Positions 1-6,173 of a stretch of 17,218 nucleotides of DNA are shown piece by piece. The DNA lies in NCBI GenBank assembly GCA_050943225.1, contig JBMNOT010000015.1, positions 1-17,218 of the forward strand, read 5' to 3'. Position 1 is the first letter of the stretch. The number at the start of each line of letters is the position of its first letter. The position numbers were made by a program, and so were the translations under genes. The notes beneath the pieces were generated by a model. It was given only the letters and a program-made list of their open reading frames with translations. It did not search any database and was not told where the DNA came from. Source of the stretch: SZUA-584 sp050943225. Its GTDB lineage: Bacteria; Bacillota; Clostridia; Christensenellales; SZUA-584.

Positions 1-22
1 CCGTGAAGGTTTGCTGTTTCAT
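1..22 (-). CDS. 5' end of an unidentified gene, cut by the window edge
   Basis: On the minus strand an ATG at 20-22 opens a frame reading M-K-Q-Q-T-F-T before the window ends. A GAGG ribosome-binding motif lies about 8 bases upstream, and a TAGAAT that could be a -10 box lies further upstream at about 46-51, with no convincing -35. Seven residues cannot identify a product. It is listed because a start codon with a fair ribosome-binding site sits just after the terminator of the preceding minus-strand gene, which is where a new transcription unit would be expected. The stretch from 23 to 110 holds nothing else I can support. Confidence 0.35.
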
Positions 23-110
23 TTGCGTGGCCTCAATGCGTTTTCTCTATTCTACCACGTTTCGCCCTGTTTTGCCCGATTAAATCAGCGTATCCTTAGC
101 AACTTGAGAA

Positions 111-151
111 AACCAAAAGCCGCCGGGAAAACGATGCTGCTCGCCCGGCGG
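111..151 (-). terminator. Rho-independent terminator of the acyl-CoA synthetase gene
   Basis: Read on the minus strand, an 8-bp perfect stem CCGCCGGG/CCCGGCGG (144-151 with 120-127) closes a 16-base loop and is followed by a T-rich tail CTTTTGGTTTTC. It lies 20 bases beyond the synthetase stop codon. The loop is long and the T-tract is interrupted, so strength is uncertain. Confidence 0.65.
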
Positions 152-170
152 AAACTTAAGGCCGTTTTGT

Positions 171-1826
171 CTATTCGTTGTCAGGCTGCTTTAAGCCCAG
201 CACTTCTATGCCCCATTCGCGCAGCTTGTACTTTTGTATCTTGCCGCTTGCCGTCATGGGGAAAGAATCGATAAAGCGCACATACCGCGGGGTTTTGTGC
301 TTGGAAAGGCCCTCGCGCACGTACTGCTTAATCTCCTCCTCCGTGGCAGTCGCTCCCTTTTTCAGTATCACGCAGGCCAGCGCCTCTTCGCCGTATTTAT
401 GGTCGGGCACGCCCACCACCTGAACGTTGCTGACAGCCGGATGGGTATACAGGTACTCTTCAATCTCGCGCGGGTATATGTTTTCGCCGCCGCGAATGAT
501 CATATCCTTCAGGCGCCCGGTGATGCAGTAATAGCCCTGCTCGTCCTTCATGCCGAGGTCGCCGGTATGCAGCCAGCCGTCCTTGTCGATCACCTGCGCG
601 GTGGCTTCGGGCATCTTATAGTAGCCCTTCATCACGTGATAGCCGCGCGTCACGATCTCGCCCACGGTATTCGGCGGCACTTCCTCGCCCGTCTCCGGGT
701 TAATCACGCGCGCCTCCACATTGGGATAAGCCCGGCCCACCGTAGATACGCGAATCTCCAGCGGGTCGTTCACCGTAGACTGCGTGATGCCGGGGGACGA
801 TTCCGTCTGCCCGTACACGCTGGTGATGTCGCGCATGTTCATCCTCTCGGCGGCGGCCTTCATCACTTCCACCGGGCAGGTAGACCCTGCCATGATGCCG
901 GTGCGCAGGTGAGAGAAATCATATTTGTCGAAATCCGGGTGCTCCAGTATCGCGATGAACATGGTGGGCACGCCGTGGAACGCCGTGCATTTCTCGGATT
1001 CCAGCACCTTCATCACATTCACCGGATTAAAGTGGTTCACAAACACCATCGTGGTATCGTTGGTAATGGCCGCCATCACGCCCAGTACGCAGCCGAAGCA
1101 GTGGAACAGCGGCACCACGATGCACAGGCGGTCCTTTTCGGAAAAAGCCATGGACTCGCCGATGATCTTGCCGTTGTTGATGAGATTATAATGCGTCAGC
1201 ATCACGCCCTTGGGAAAGCCGGTAGTGCCCGAGGTATACTGCATGTTTATCACGTCGTGAGGGTCGCAGGAAGCCTGCCGCGCCGCCAGCTCCTCTTCCG
1301 GCACCTGCTCCGCCTTCTCCAGCAGGTCGCTCCAGTTCAGCATGCCGGGGTGCTTTTCCTCGTCGAGGAATACCACGGTCTTCAAAAACAGCAGCTTTTT
1401 GGATTTCAGCGCCCCGGGTTCGCTGTCTTTGAGTTCAGGGCACACCGCGTAAATGTGGTCCACATAATTGTTGTCTTTGGTGCCGCCCATCATAATGAGC
1501 ATGGTGGAATCCGACTGCTTCAGCAGGTATTCCAGCTCGTATTTCTTGTAGTTGGTGTTGACGGTGACCAGAACCGCGCCGATCTTGGCGGTGGCAAACT
1601 GCGTCTGCACCCACTGCGGGTAGTTGGTCGCCCAGATGGCCACATGATCGCCCTTCTTAATCCCCAGCGCCATCAGCCCACGGGCCACGCGGTTCACCTC
1701 GTCCCGGAACTCGGCCGTCGTGAAACGCAGCCCTTCCAGCGGATGGACGACGCATTCCCTGTCAGGATATTGATCGGCCTTCATGTCCAGCCAGTCGCCG
1801 ATGGTCATGTTAATAAATTCCCACAT
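171..1826 (-). CDS. AMP-forming acyl-CoA synthetase (fatty or branched-chain acid-CoA ligase)
   Basis: A 551-residue member of the adenylate-forming (AMP-binding) superfamily. It activates a carboxylic acid with ATP to an acyl-AMP and transfers it to coenzyme A. Visible hallmarks are the P-loop-like YTSGTTGFPKGVMLTH, the adenine-site VYGQTESSP, the WLHTGDLG motif, the hinge GRLKDMIIRGGENIYP, and the C-terminal catalytic lysine in MTASGKIQKYKLRE. Length and motifs resemble medium-chain or broad acyl-CoA ligases; chain specificity cannot be read from the sequence. I chose the ATG at 1824-1826 because AGGGGG lies five bases before it; an in-frame upstream ATG at 1919 would start inside the T-box hairpins. 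It is the only gene after a T-box leader, so its expression should follow tRNA charging. It could instead act on an aromatic or branched-chain acid such as isovalerate. Confidence 0.85.
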   Translation of the reverse strand: MWEFINMTIGDWLDMKADQYPDRECVVHPLEGLRFTTAEFRDEVNRVARGLMALGIKKGDHVAIWATNYPQWVQTQFATAKIGAVLVTVNTNYKKYELEYLLKQSDSTMLIMMGGTKDNNYVDHIYAVCPELKDSEPGALKSKKLLFLKTVVFLDEEKHPGMLNWSDLLEKAEQVPEEELAARQASCDPHDVINMQYTSGTTGFPKGVMLTHYNLINNGKIIGESMAFSEKDRLCIVVPLFHCFGCVLGVMAAITNDTTMVFVNHFNPVNVMKVLESEKCTAFHGVPTMFIAILEHPDFDKYDFSHLRTGIMAGSTCPVEVMKAAAERMNMRDITSVYGQTESSPGITQSTVNDPLEIRVSTVGRAYPNVEARVINPETGEEVPPNTVGEIVTRGYHVMKGYYKMPEATAQVIDKDGWLHTGDLGMKDEQGYYCITGRLKDMIIRGGENIYPREIEEYLYTHPAVSNVQVVGVPDHKYGEEALACVILKKGATATEEEIKQYVREGLSKHKTPRYVRFIDSFPMTASGKIQKYKLREWGIEVLGLKQPDNE

Positions 1827-1856
1827 AATAACCCCCTGCCAAATGATCATGCTGTC

Positions 1857-1893
1857 AATAAAAAACCCTTCGTCCCTACAGAGACGAAAGGTT
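1857..1893 (-). terminator. T-box regulated intrinsic terminator
   Basis: On the minus strand AACCTTTCGTC pairs with GACGAAGGGTT (11 bp, one G-T wobble) and is followed by a run of six T. Its 5' arm overlaps the sequence that would pair in the antiterminator just after the T-box core, so termination competes with tRNA-stabilised readthrough. The synthetase ribosome-binding site lies about 20 bases downstream. Confidence 0.85.
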
Positions 1894-2108
1894 TCGCGGT
1901 ACCACTCTGCTTGCAGCAAACGCCGCCAGCTCTTCAGGGCGCTATCACGCCCGTCCTCCCGTAACGCGGAGGCTCCTCGTTAAGACCTAAGCTTTTCGCT
2001 TCAGCCTTACAGCTCCGGGGTGAGTTTCGCGTTCGTCCACGTCCGCCTCGCACCAAAGCGGCGGCTCTCTTCGCGCTGGATCCGAATCGCTACTGGCCCC
2101 ATCAAAGC
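1857..2108 (-). promoter_or_regulatory. T-box riboswitch leader, specifier probably CTC (leucine)
   Basis: The T-box core GTGGTACCGCG (minus strand, 1895-1905) is exact, followed by the terminator. Upstream, in order of transcription, are the AGTA specifier-loop motif (2091-2094), the AGAGAG motif (2065-2070), the GGTG apical-loop motif (2051-2054), the returning strand CGAACGC, and GAAA-CTC-A, with GGGG/CCCC closing stem I. The triplet followed by A lines up with the specifier position of well-known T-boxes such as B. subtilis glyQS, giving CTC at 2022-2024, a leucine codon. A stem III hairpin GGGCG/CGCCC precedes the T-box. Uncharged tRNA-Leu(GAG) would stabilise the antiterminator and switch on the acyl-CoA synthetase. 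The T-box call is firm; the amino-acid call rests on hand alignment. Confidence 0.88.
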
Positions 2109-2129
2109 CTTTGAGATATGGTATATATT

Positions 2130-2204
2130 TGGTACCTCCTAGGGGACTCGAACCCCTGTTACCGCCGTGAGAGGGCGGTGTCTTAACCGCTTGACCAAGG
2201 AGGC
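2130..2204 (-). tRNA. tRNA-Glu (anticodon CTC)
   Basis: A complete cloverleaf on the minus strand. The acceptor arm is GCCTCCT/AGGAGGT, closing with a G-T pair at its end. The D arm contains GGTCAAGCGGTTAAGAC, the anticodon stem is CCGCC/GGCGG around loop CTCTCAC, and the T arm has AGGGG-TTCGAGT-CCCCT. The discriminator is A and the CCA tail is encoded (2130-2132). Anticodon CTC (2169-2171) reads GAG, glutamate, and the body resembles bacterial tRNA-Glu. Its own promoter lies upstream, and the T-box leader begins about 20 bases after CCA with no terminator between them, so the two are probably co-transcribed and then processed apart. Confidence 0.95.
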
Positions 2205-2219
2205 ACATTAGTGGAATTT

Positions 2220-2249
2220 ATTTTAGCAGAAGTGTTTCCATATAGTCAA
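2220..2249 (-). promoter_or_regulatory. Sigma-A-type promoter for tRNA-Glu and the T-box unit
   Basis: On the minus strand TTGACT (2244-2249) is followed by an 18-base spacer and TAAAAT (2220-2225). The predicted start falls 7-9 bases before the mature tRNA 5' end. No other convincing promoter exists between the tRNA and the T-box, so this one probably drives both. Confidence 0.75.
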
Positions 2250-2302
2250 TACCCTTTTTAAACTTTCACGGATTGAATACATTGATAACTGCTTGCGCCA
2301 AT

Positions 2303-2719
2303 TCAATGATTCTGTCCGGCATTCTTTCCGTTTTGCGCTTTGCCTTCCCGGCGTTTTTTTAGCCACGGGCCGATCTCCTGACGCCAGGCACGCAGCAGCG
2401 CCGTCGCGATTAAGAATATGGCAAAAACAATTCGCAGCGTTTCGCCTGCCAGCACCGAGGCGAGCCAGTAGCCCGCCGCCCCGCCTGCGCACCCGAACCC
2501 GGTCAGCAAAAGCATCTGCTTTAGCCGCACCTGCTTCTTTTTAATGTGTATGATGAGCGCAGCCAGCGCCATGGGCAGGTACGCAAACAGCGTCATGCCC
2601 TGCGCCGTGTGCTGCTCCGCGCCCATCAGCAGCGTCAGCGCGGGAATCAGCACGATACCGCCGCCCAGCCCCATGCCGCCCACCACGCCAAACACCAGCC
2701 CGAATACCGCGTACAGCAT
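2303..2719 (-). CDS. TauE/SafE (TSUP) family membrane protein, second half-size subunit
   Basis: A 138-residue, very hydrophobic protein starting MLYAVFGLVFGVVGGMGLGGG, with about four membrane segments (roughly residues 1-30, 43-66, 73-92 and 97-115) and a basic tail RRAWRQ-type ending rich in Lys, Arg and Asn. The glycine-rich GGMGLGGGI motif early in the chain matches the repeat unit of the TauE/SafE family, whose members usually have about 250 residues and two such repeats and export sulfite, sulfoacetate or related anions. The start ATG at 2719 overlaps the previous gene's TGA by one base, implying translational coupling; a longer upstream reading would run through the neighbour in another frame and has no membrane character. 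The pair probably forms one transporter. Substrate unknown. Confidence 0.8.
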   Translation of the reverse strand: MLYAVFGLVFGVVGGMGLGGGIVLIPALTLLMGAEQHTAQGMTLFAYLPMALAALIIHIKKKQVRLKQMLLLTGFGCAGGAAGYWLASVLAGETLRIVFAIFLIATALLRAWRQEIGPWLKKRREGKAQNGKNAGQNH

Positions 2720-3069
2720 CAGAACAGCATCCTTATGCCCGATGCCAGCATCAGCAGCGTGAAAATGTTGTTCAGCGTCCGCACGCCCACGCGCTTCAGA
2801 AAAAAAGCGCCTATCACGCCGCCCACAGCCGCGCCGCCGCACAGCCACAGCGTTTCCTTAAGCGGCACAAACCCGCCGAAGCCGTACAGCGCCGCGGACA
2901 GCACGGATATCGGGAATATCACCGCCAGAGACGCCGCGTGCGCCCGGCGCTCCTCCGTACCCGTCAGCTCCAGGCCTTCCACCACCGCGATGCCGCCGCC
3001 CGAGCCGAACAGCCCCGCAATAAAGCCGGATACTAATCCCACTGCCGCTTTTTTGACCTTCTGCTTCAT
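2719..3069 (-). CDS. TauE/SafE (TSUP) family membrane protein, first half-size subunit
   Basis: A 116-residue membrane protein beginning MKQKVKKAAVGLVSGFIAGL. It has four probable membrane segments (about residues 8-32, 46-66, 74-92 and 98-114) and the family glycine motif GLFGSGGGI, parallel to GGMGLGGGI in the following gene. I chose the ATG at 3067-3069 because AAGG lies six bases upstream; the upstream ATG at 3120 has no ribosome-binding site. The chain ends in RMLF with the TGA overlapping the next gene's ATG by one base. Two such halves together equal the usual TauE/SafE length, so this looks like a natural two-gene form rather than a frameshift: each half has its own start and stop, and the junction falls between repeats. 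Confidence 0.8.
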   Translation of the reverse strand: MKQKVKKAAVGLVSGFIAGLFGSGGGIAVVEGLELTGTEERRAHAASLAVIFPISVLSAALYGFGGFVPLKETLWLCGGAAVGGVIGAFFLKRVGVRTLNNIFTLLMLASGIRMLF

Positions 3070-3211
3070 CCCGAACCTTTTCTTCAAAGCATATTCAAAC
3101 TTAGTGTTTGCCGCGCACATCGGCGCTATACTGCAATAACCTTAAATAACCGAAGCGATGCCACAGGCCATCCACATTATATTGTTAATGCATTTGCTTT
3201 TCCCCTATGTG

Positions 3212-3241
3212 TTGTATGCCATGCGGCCCCTGTGCTATAAT
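3212..3241 (+). promoter_or_regulatory. Promoter of the mrnC-thyX-rlmB operon
   Basis: TTGTAT (3212-3217), an 18-base spacer and a perfect TATAAT (3236-3241). Only seven bases separate the -10 box from the mrnC ATG, so transcription should begin at or next to the start codon. Confidence 0.75.
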
Positions 3242-3248
3242 ATATTTG

Positions 3249-3683
3249 ATGAAAACGTCAAAATACGGCGCATCGCTGCGCCCGGTGGACGATGCGCGCA
3301 TCCGCGAGCTGTCGCCCATCGCGCTGGCATACATCGGCGACACGGTGTTCGACCTGTATGTCCGCGCATATCTTGTCAAAAATAATATGGGCCGGATCGA
3401 TGCGCTGCACAGGTACGCCTCCGGCGTTGTGAACGCGCACGCCCAGGCTCAGGCGGCGCTGCTTTTAAGGCCGAATCTCACTGAGCGCGAGGCGGAAATC
3501 TTCCAGTTGGGCAAAAACGCGAAATCCACGCCGCCCAAAAACGCAAGCCATGAGGACTATTCTCTGGCCACCGCGCTGGAAGCCGTTGCGGGATACCTGT
3601 ACCTCACCGGTCAGACGGCGCGGCTTGATGTGCTGTTCGGCACCATAATCATGCATTTTTTGGAGGGGAACCCGCATGCCTGA
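3249..3683 (+). CDS. mrnC: Mini-ribonuclease III (23S rRNA maturation)
   Basis: A 144-residue RNase III-like catalytic domain with no double-stranded RNA-binding domain, the usual length for Mini-III, which trims double-stranded ends of the 23S rRNA precursor. Recognisable blocks are LSPIALAYIGDTVFDLYVR (about residues 20-38), holding a catalytic aspartate, the central HRYASGVVNAHAQAQA, and the C-terminal SLATALEAVAGYLYLTG, which holds the second acidic metal ligand. ATG at 3249 is preferred: in-frame ATGs at 3207 and 3216 lie upstream of or within the promoter and add a Cys-rich stretch not typical of the family. No Shine-Dalgarno precedes 3249. Its stop overlaps the thyX start by 8 bases, consistent with the conserved Firmicutes order mrnC-thyX-rlmB. 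Confidence 0.92.
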   Translation: MKTSKYGASLRPVDDARIRELSPIALAYIGDTVFDLYVRAYLVKNNMGRIDALHRYASGVVNAHAQAQAALLLRPNLTEREAEIFQLGKNAKSTPPKNASHEDYSLATALEAVAGYLYLTGQTARLDVLFGTIIMHFLEGNPHA

Positions 3684-4413
3684 GGTTGTGCAAAACGTCC
3701 GGTTGCTGCATTACCCGCCCGATGCCCAGAAGCTGGCAGCGATGGCGGCAAAGCTGTGTTACAGTCCGGCGCATATTGACGACATCGCAGGCGACATGAC
3801 GCCGGAGAAATCCGTGGCGTTTTTAAAACGCATCGTGGACCTCGGGCACCTGTCCACAGTGGAACACGCCTCCTTCACGTTCGGCATCGAGGGCGTGTCG
3901 CGCACGCTGCTCGCCCAGATCACGCGTCACCGCCTCGCGAGCTTTTCGGTGCAGTCCCAGCGCTATGTCAGCTATTCCGAAGGCGGCTTCGGCTATGTGA
4001 TCCCGCCCGCCATCCGCGCGCTGGGAAAGGACGCCGTGCGGGAATACGAAGCGCAGATGGAGCAGATCCAGCGCTGGTACGACGGCTGGCGGCAGCGTCT
4101 GGGCGACGGTGAATCCGCCAACGAGGACGCGCGGTTTGTGCTGCCCGGCGCCTGCGAAACGCGGATGATGCTGACGATGAACGCGCGCGAACTGATGCAC
4201 TTTTTCTCGCTGCGCTGCTGCAACCGCGCCCAGTGGGAGATACGCGAACTGGCCTGGCGCATGCTGGTGCTGGTGTCCGAAGGGGCGCCCGCCCTGTTCG
4301 CAAACGCCGGTCCGGCCTGTGTACGCGGCGCGTGCAGCGAGGGCAGTATGACGTGCGGCAAAGCGGCTGAAGTGCGAAAGCGCCATGCAGAAATCGTGAA
4401 AGGCAGAGAATAG
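3676..4413 (+). CDS. thyX: FAD-dependent thymidylate synthase ThyX
   Basis: A 245-residue flavin-dependent thymidylate synthase. It methylates dUMP to dTMP using methylenetetrahydrofolate with FAD and NADPH, releasing tetrahydrofolate rather than dihydrofolate. The diagnostic ThyX motif RHR-x7-S is present as RHRLASFSVQS (residues 84-94), followed by QRYVSYSEG. The block MNARELMHFFSLRCCNRAQWEIREL matches the substrate-binding region, and the tail has a cysteine cluster (ACVRGACSEGSMTCG) seen in many clostridial homologues. The start ATG overlaps the end of mrnC and follows a strong GGAGGGG site within that gene. The stop codon directly abuts the ATG of the methyltransferase gene. No thyA is visible in the window. 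Confidence 0.95.
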   Translation: MPEVVQNVRLLHYPPDAQKLAAMAAKLCYSPAHIDDIAGDMTPEKSVAFLKRIVDLGHLSTVEHASFTFGIEGVSRTLLAQITRHRLASFSVQSQRYVSYSEGGFGYVIPPAIRALGKDAVREYEAQMEQIQRWYDGWRQRLGDGESANEDARFVLPGACETRMMLTMNARELMHFFSLRCCNRAQWEIRELAWRMLVLVSEGAPALFANAGPACVRGACSEGSMTCGKAAEVRKRHAEIVKGRE

Positions 4414-5166
4414 ATGGATATCATATACGGCAGAAACGCGGTGAAAACCGCCATACGCTCCGGCCGGTCAATAGACAAGCTCATCGCGTCCAAGGAACTG
4501 ACCGACCCCAGCGTGCGCGAGATATTGACGCTCGCCACGCAGCACCATATCCCCATCGTGCGGGCAGACCGGCGCAAGCTGGACAGCATGACGCTGCCTT
4601 ACGGTTTCGGCGGCAAACCGGCGAACCACCAGGGCGTGGTGGCGGTAACGCCCGCGCGCGATTACGACAGCATGGACGACATATTCGCCCTGGCGCAGCA
4701 GCGCGGCGAACCGCCGTTCATCGTGCTGCTGGACGGCATCACCGACGAGGGCAATTTCGGCTCCATCATCCGCAGCGCCGAGGTGCTGGGCGCGCACGGC
4801 GTCGTGCTGGGCAAGCGGCGCAGCGCATCGCTCTCCGCCGTGGCGGCAAAATCGTCGTCGGGCGCGGCGGACCTCATTCCAATCGTGAAGGTGACCAACC
4901 TGGTCGCCACCATTAAGGAACTGAAGCAGAAAAACATCTGGACGGTAGCGGCAGACCCGGAAGGCCAGGACGCGCATACCATTGACATGAAGGGCGCTAT
5001 CGCCATCGTGGTTGGGTCCGAAGGCGAGGGCATCTCCCGCCTGGTGCTGGAACACTGCGATTTTAAGGCCCGCATTCCCATGAAAGGCCAGACAGGTTCG
5101 CTCAACGCTGCGGTGGCCGCCGCAGTGCTGATGTACGAAAAAATCCGGCAGGAAGCCATGAAATAA
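4414..5166 (+). CDS. rlmB: 23S rRNA 2'-O-ribose methyltransferase, SpoU/TrmH family (RlmB type)
   Basis: A 250-residue SPOUT-class methyltransferase. The N-terminal substrate-binding domain begins IIYGRNAVKTAI and ends near HQGVVAVTPA (about residue 80). The knotted catalytic domain shows all three family motifs: TDEGNFGSIIRSAEVLG (110-126) with the catalytic Asn/Arg, VVGSEGEGISRLV (199-211), and IPMKGQTGSLNAAVAAAV (221-238), which binds S-adenosylmethionine. RlmB methylates G2251 in the 23S rRNA peptidyl-transferase P-loop, and its position after mrnC and thyX is the conserved one. Other TrmH-family specificities (tRNA G18 or another rRNA site) cannot be excluded. ATG immediately follows the thyX stop; AAAGG about 13 bases upstream is a weak ribosome-binding site, so coupling is likely. 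Confidence 0.88.
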   Translation: MDIIYGRNAVKTAIRSGRSIDKLIASKELTDPSVREILTLATQHHIPIVRADRRKLDSMTLPYGFGGKPANHQGVVAVTPARDYDSMDDIFALAQQRGEPPFIVLLDGITDEGNFGSIIRSAEVLGAHGVVLGKRRSASLSAVAAKSSSGAADLIPIVKVTNLVATIKELKQKNIWTVAADPEGQDAHTIDMKGAIAIVVGSEGEGISRLVLEHCDFKARIPMKGQTGSLNAAVAAAVLMYEKIRQEAMK

Positions 5167-5237
5167 TCGGATCCTGTCGGAAATTATTTATGATATAAAC
5201 TGACAAAAGTATTGGTCATTTACACTCTACACATGGC

Positions 5238-5266
5238 TTGACTGTATCACTGTCAGAGACTATAAT
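5238..5266 (+). promoter_or_regulatory. Consensus sigma-A-type promoter of sigH
   Basis: TTGACT (5238-5243), a 17-base spacer and a perfect TATAAT (5261-5266), about 40 bases ahead of the sigH TTG start. It lies in the 140-base gap after rlmB. I see no clear rlmB terminator there, so sigH may also receive readthrough. Confidence 0.85.
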
Positions 5267-5306
5267 AGAGCTCTAGCAACGGTCGGTTGACAGGAGGACA
5301 GGCTCT

Positions 5307-5960
5307 TTGACTACTTACAACAAGTCTGCATTGAAAGCAGCTTATATTAACTATGAGGACTTAACCGATGAAGCCGTTGCAGAGCTGGCACGCAACTACG
5401 ACGGCGACGCTCTCGAATTTCTCCTCAACAAGTATAAAAATTTTGTACGGGCGAAGGCGCGCTCTTATTTTCTTATTGGCGCAGACCGAGAGGATATCGT
5501 TCAGGAGGGCATGATCGGTCTGTATAAAGCCATTCGGGATTTCCGCCCGTCCAAGATGACGTCTTTCCGCGCGTTTGCCGAGCTGTGCATCACGCGGCAG
5601 ATCATCACCGCCATCAAGACGGCCACGCGCCAGAAGCACCGCCCGCTGAATTCCTACGTGTCCCTCAACAAACCGGCTTATGACGAGGAGTCGGATCGTA
5701 TGCTGATCGACGTGCTTTCCAGCGTCAAGGTTTCCAACCCTGAGGACATCATCATCGGGCAGGAGGATTATTCCACCATCGAGTCCAAGATGGGCAAGAT
5801 GCTCTCCCCCCTGGAGATGCAGGTGCTGCGCAAATACATCGAGGGCAAATCTTATTTCGAGGTGGCGGAAGAGCTGGGCCGAAGCGTCAAATCGGTGGAC
5901 AACGCGCTGCAGCGCGTGAAGAACAAGCTCGAGAAACTTATCTCTTCCAATAACGAATAA
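5307..5960 (+). CDS. sigH: RNA polymerase sporulation sigma factor SigH (Spo0H)
   Basis: A 217-residue sigma-70-family factor of the SigH type, which in spore formers directs transition-phase and early sporulation genes. Region 2 is clear: ALEFLLNKYKNFVRAKARSY, then DREDIVQEGMIGLYKAIRDF for core binding and -10 recognition, continuing through TSFRAFAELCITRQIITAI. Region 4 contains the helix-turn-helix SYFEVAEELGRSVKSVDNAL (about residues 184-203). The start is TTG at 5307-5309: AGGAGG lies nine bases upstream and no in-frame ATG exists before region 2, so a rare start codon may limit translation. The yacP (NYN-domain) gene often found between rlmB and sigH is absent. Two terminators follow. 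Confidence 0.93.
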   Translation: MTTYNKSALKAAYINYEDLTDEAVAELARNYDGDALEFLLNKYKNFVRAKARSYFLIGADREDIVQEGMIGLYKAIRDFRPSKMTSFRAFAELCITRQIITAIKTATRQKHRPLNSYVSLNKPAYDEESDRMLIDVLSSVKVSNPEDIIIGQEDYSTIESKMGKMLSPLEMQVLRKYIEGKSYFEVAEELGRSVKSVDNALQRVKNKLEKLISSNNE

Positions 5961-6015
5961 GCCCGCATCAATTGTATTCAAATTGCGGTTAAAAGTTTTA
6001 TGCGGCAAAAGAGAC

Positions 6016-6064
6016 GCCCGGCAGCGCTTTTGCCGGGCAACAAAGCGCCTTTTTGGCGTTTTTT
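6016..6064 (+). terminator. Tandem hairpins terminating sigH
   Basis: The first hairpin is GCCCGGC/GCCGGGC (6016-6022 with 6032-6038). The second is AAAGCGCC/GGCGTTTT (6042-6049 with 6055-6062), continuing into a T-tract. The second has the classic intrinsic-terminator form; the first may add strength. Confidence 0.85.
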
Positions 6065-6111
6065 ATATATCCGGCGTTTCGATGATACCGATATGCCAAT
6101 GCCGCTATTTA

Positions 6112-6155
6112 TTCAGCAAAAACGCCGCCCCGGTTGAAAACCCCGAAGCGGCGTT
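6112..6155 (-). terminator. Rho-independent terminator after the membrane-protein gene
   Basis: On the minus strand AACGCCGC (6148-6155) pairs with GCGGCGTT (6121-6128), followed by TTTTTGC. It lies about 20 bases beyond the stop of the unknown membrane-protein gene and faces the sigH terminators, insulating the convergent units. Confidence 0.85.
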
Positions 6156-6173
6156 CGTTTCTCTATCTGCCCG

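Noticed and set aside
234..1964. A 576-codon open frame on the plus strand antisense to the acyl-CoA synthetase
   Set aside because: It is His/Arg/Ala-rich with no recognisable domain, lacks a ribosome-binding site, and runs through the T-box leader. The opposite strand encodes a clear enzyme.
2022..2024. Reading the T-box specifier as a glutamate signal because the neighbouring tRNA-Glu has anticodon CTC
   Set aside because: The specifier is a codon and pairs with the complement of CTC (anticodon GAG, tRNA-Leu); the identical triplet in the tRNA is coincidence.
2271..2313. Inverted repeat ATTGAAT/ATTCAAT with a long loop after the TauE-like pair, as a terminator
   Set aside because: The 7-bp stem is AT-rich with a loop of more than 20 bases and no T-run, so it is unlikely to stop transcription.
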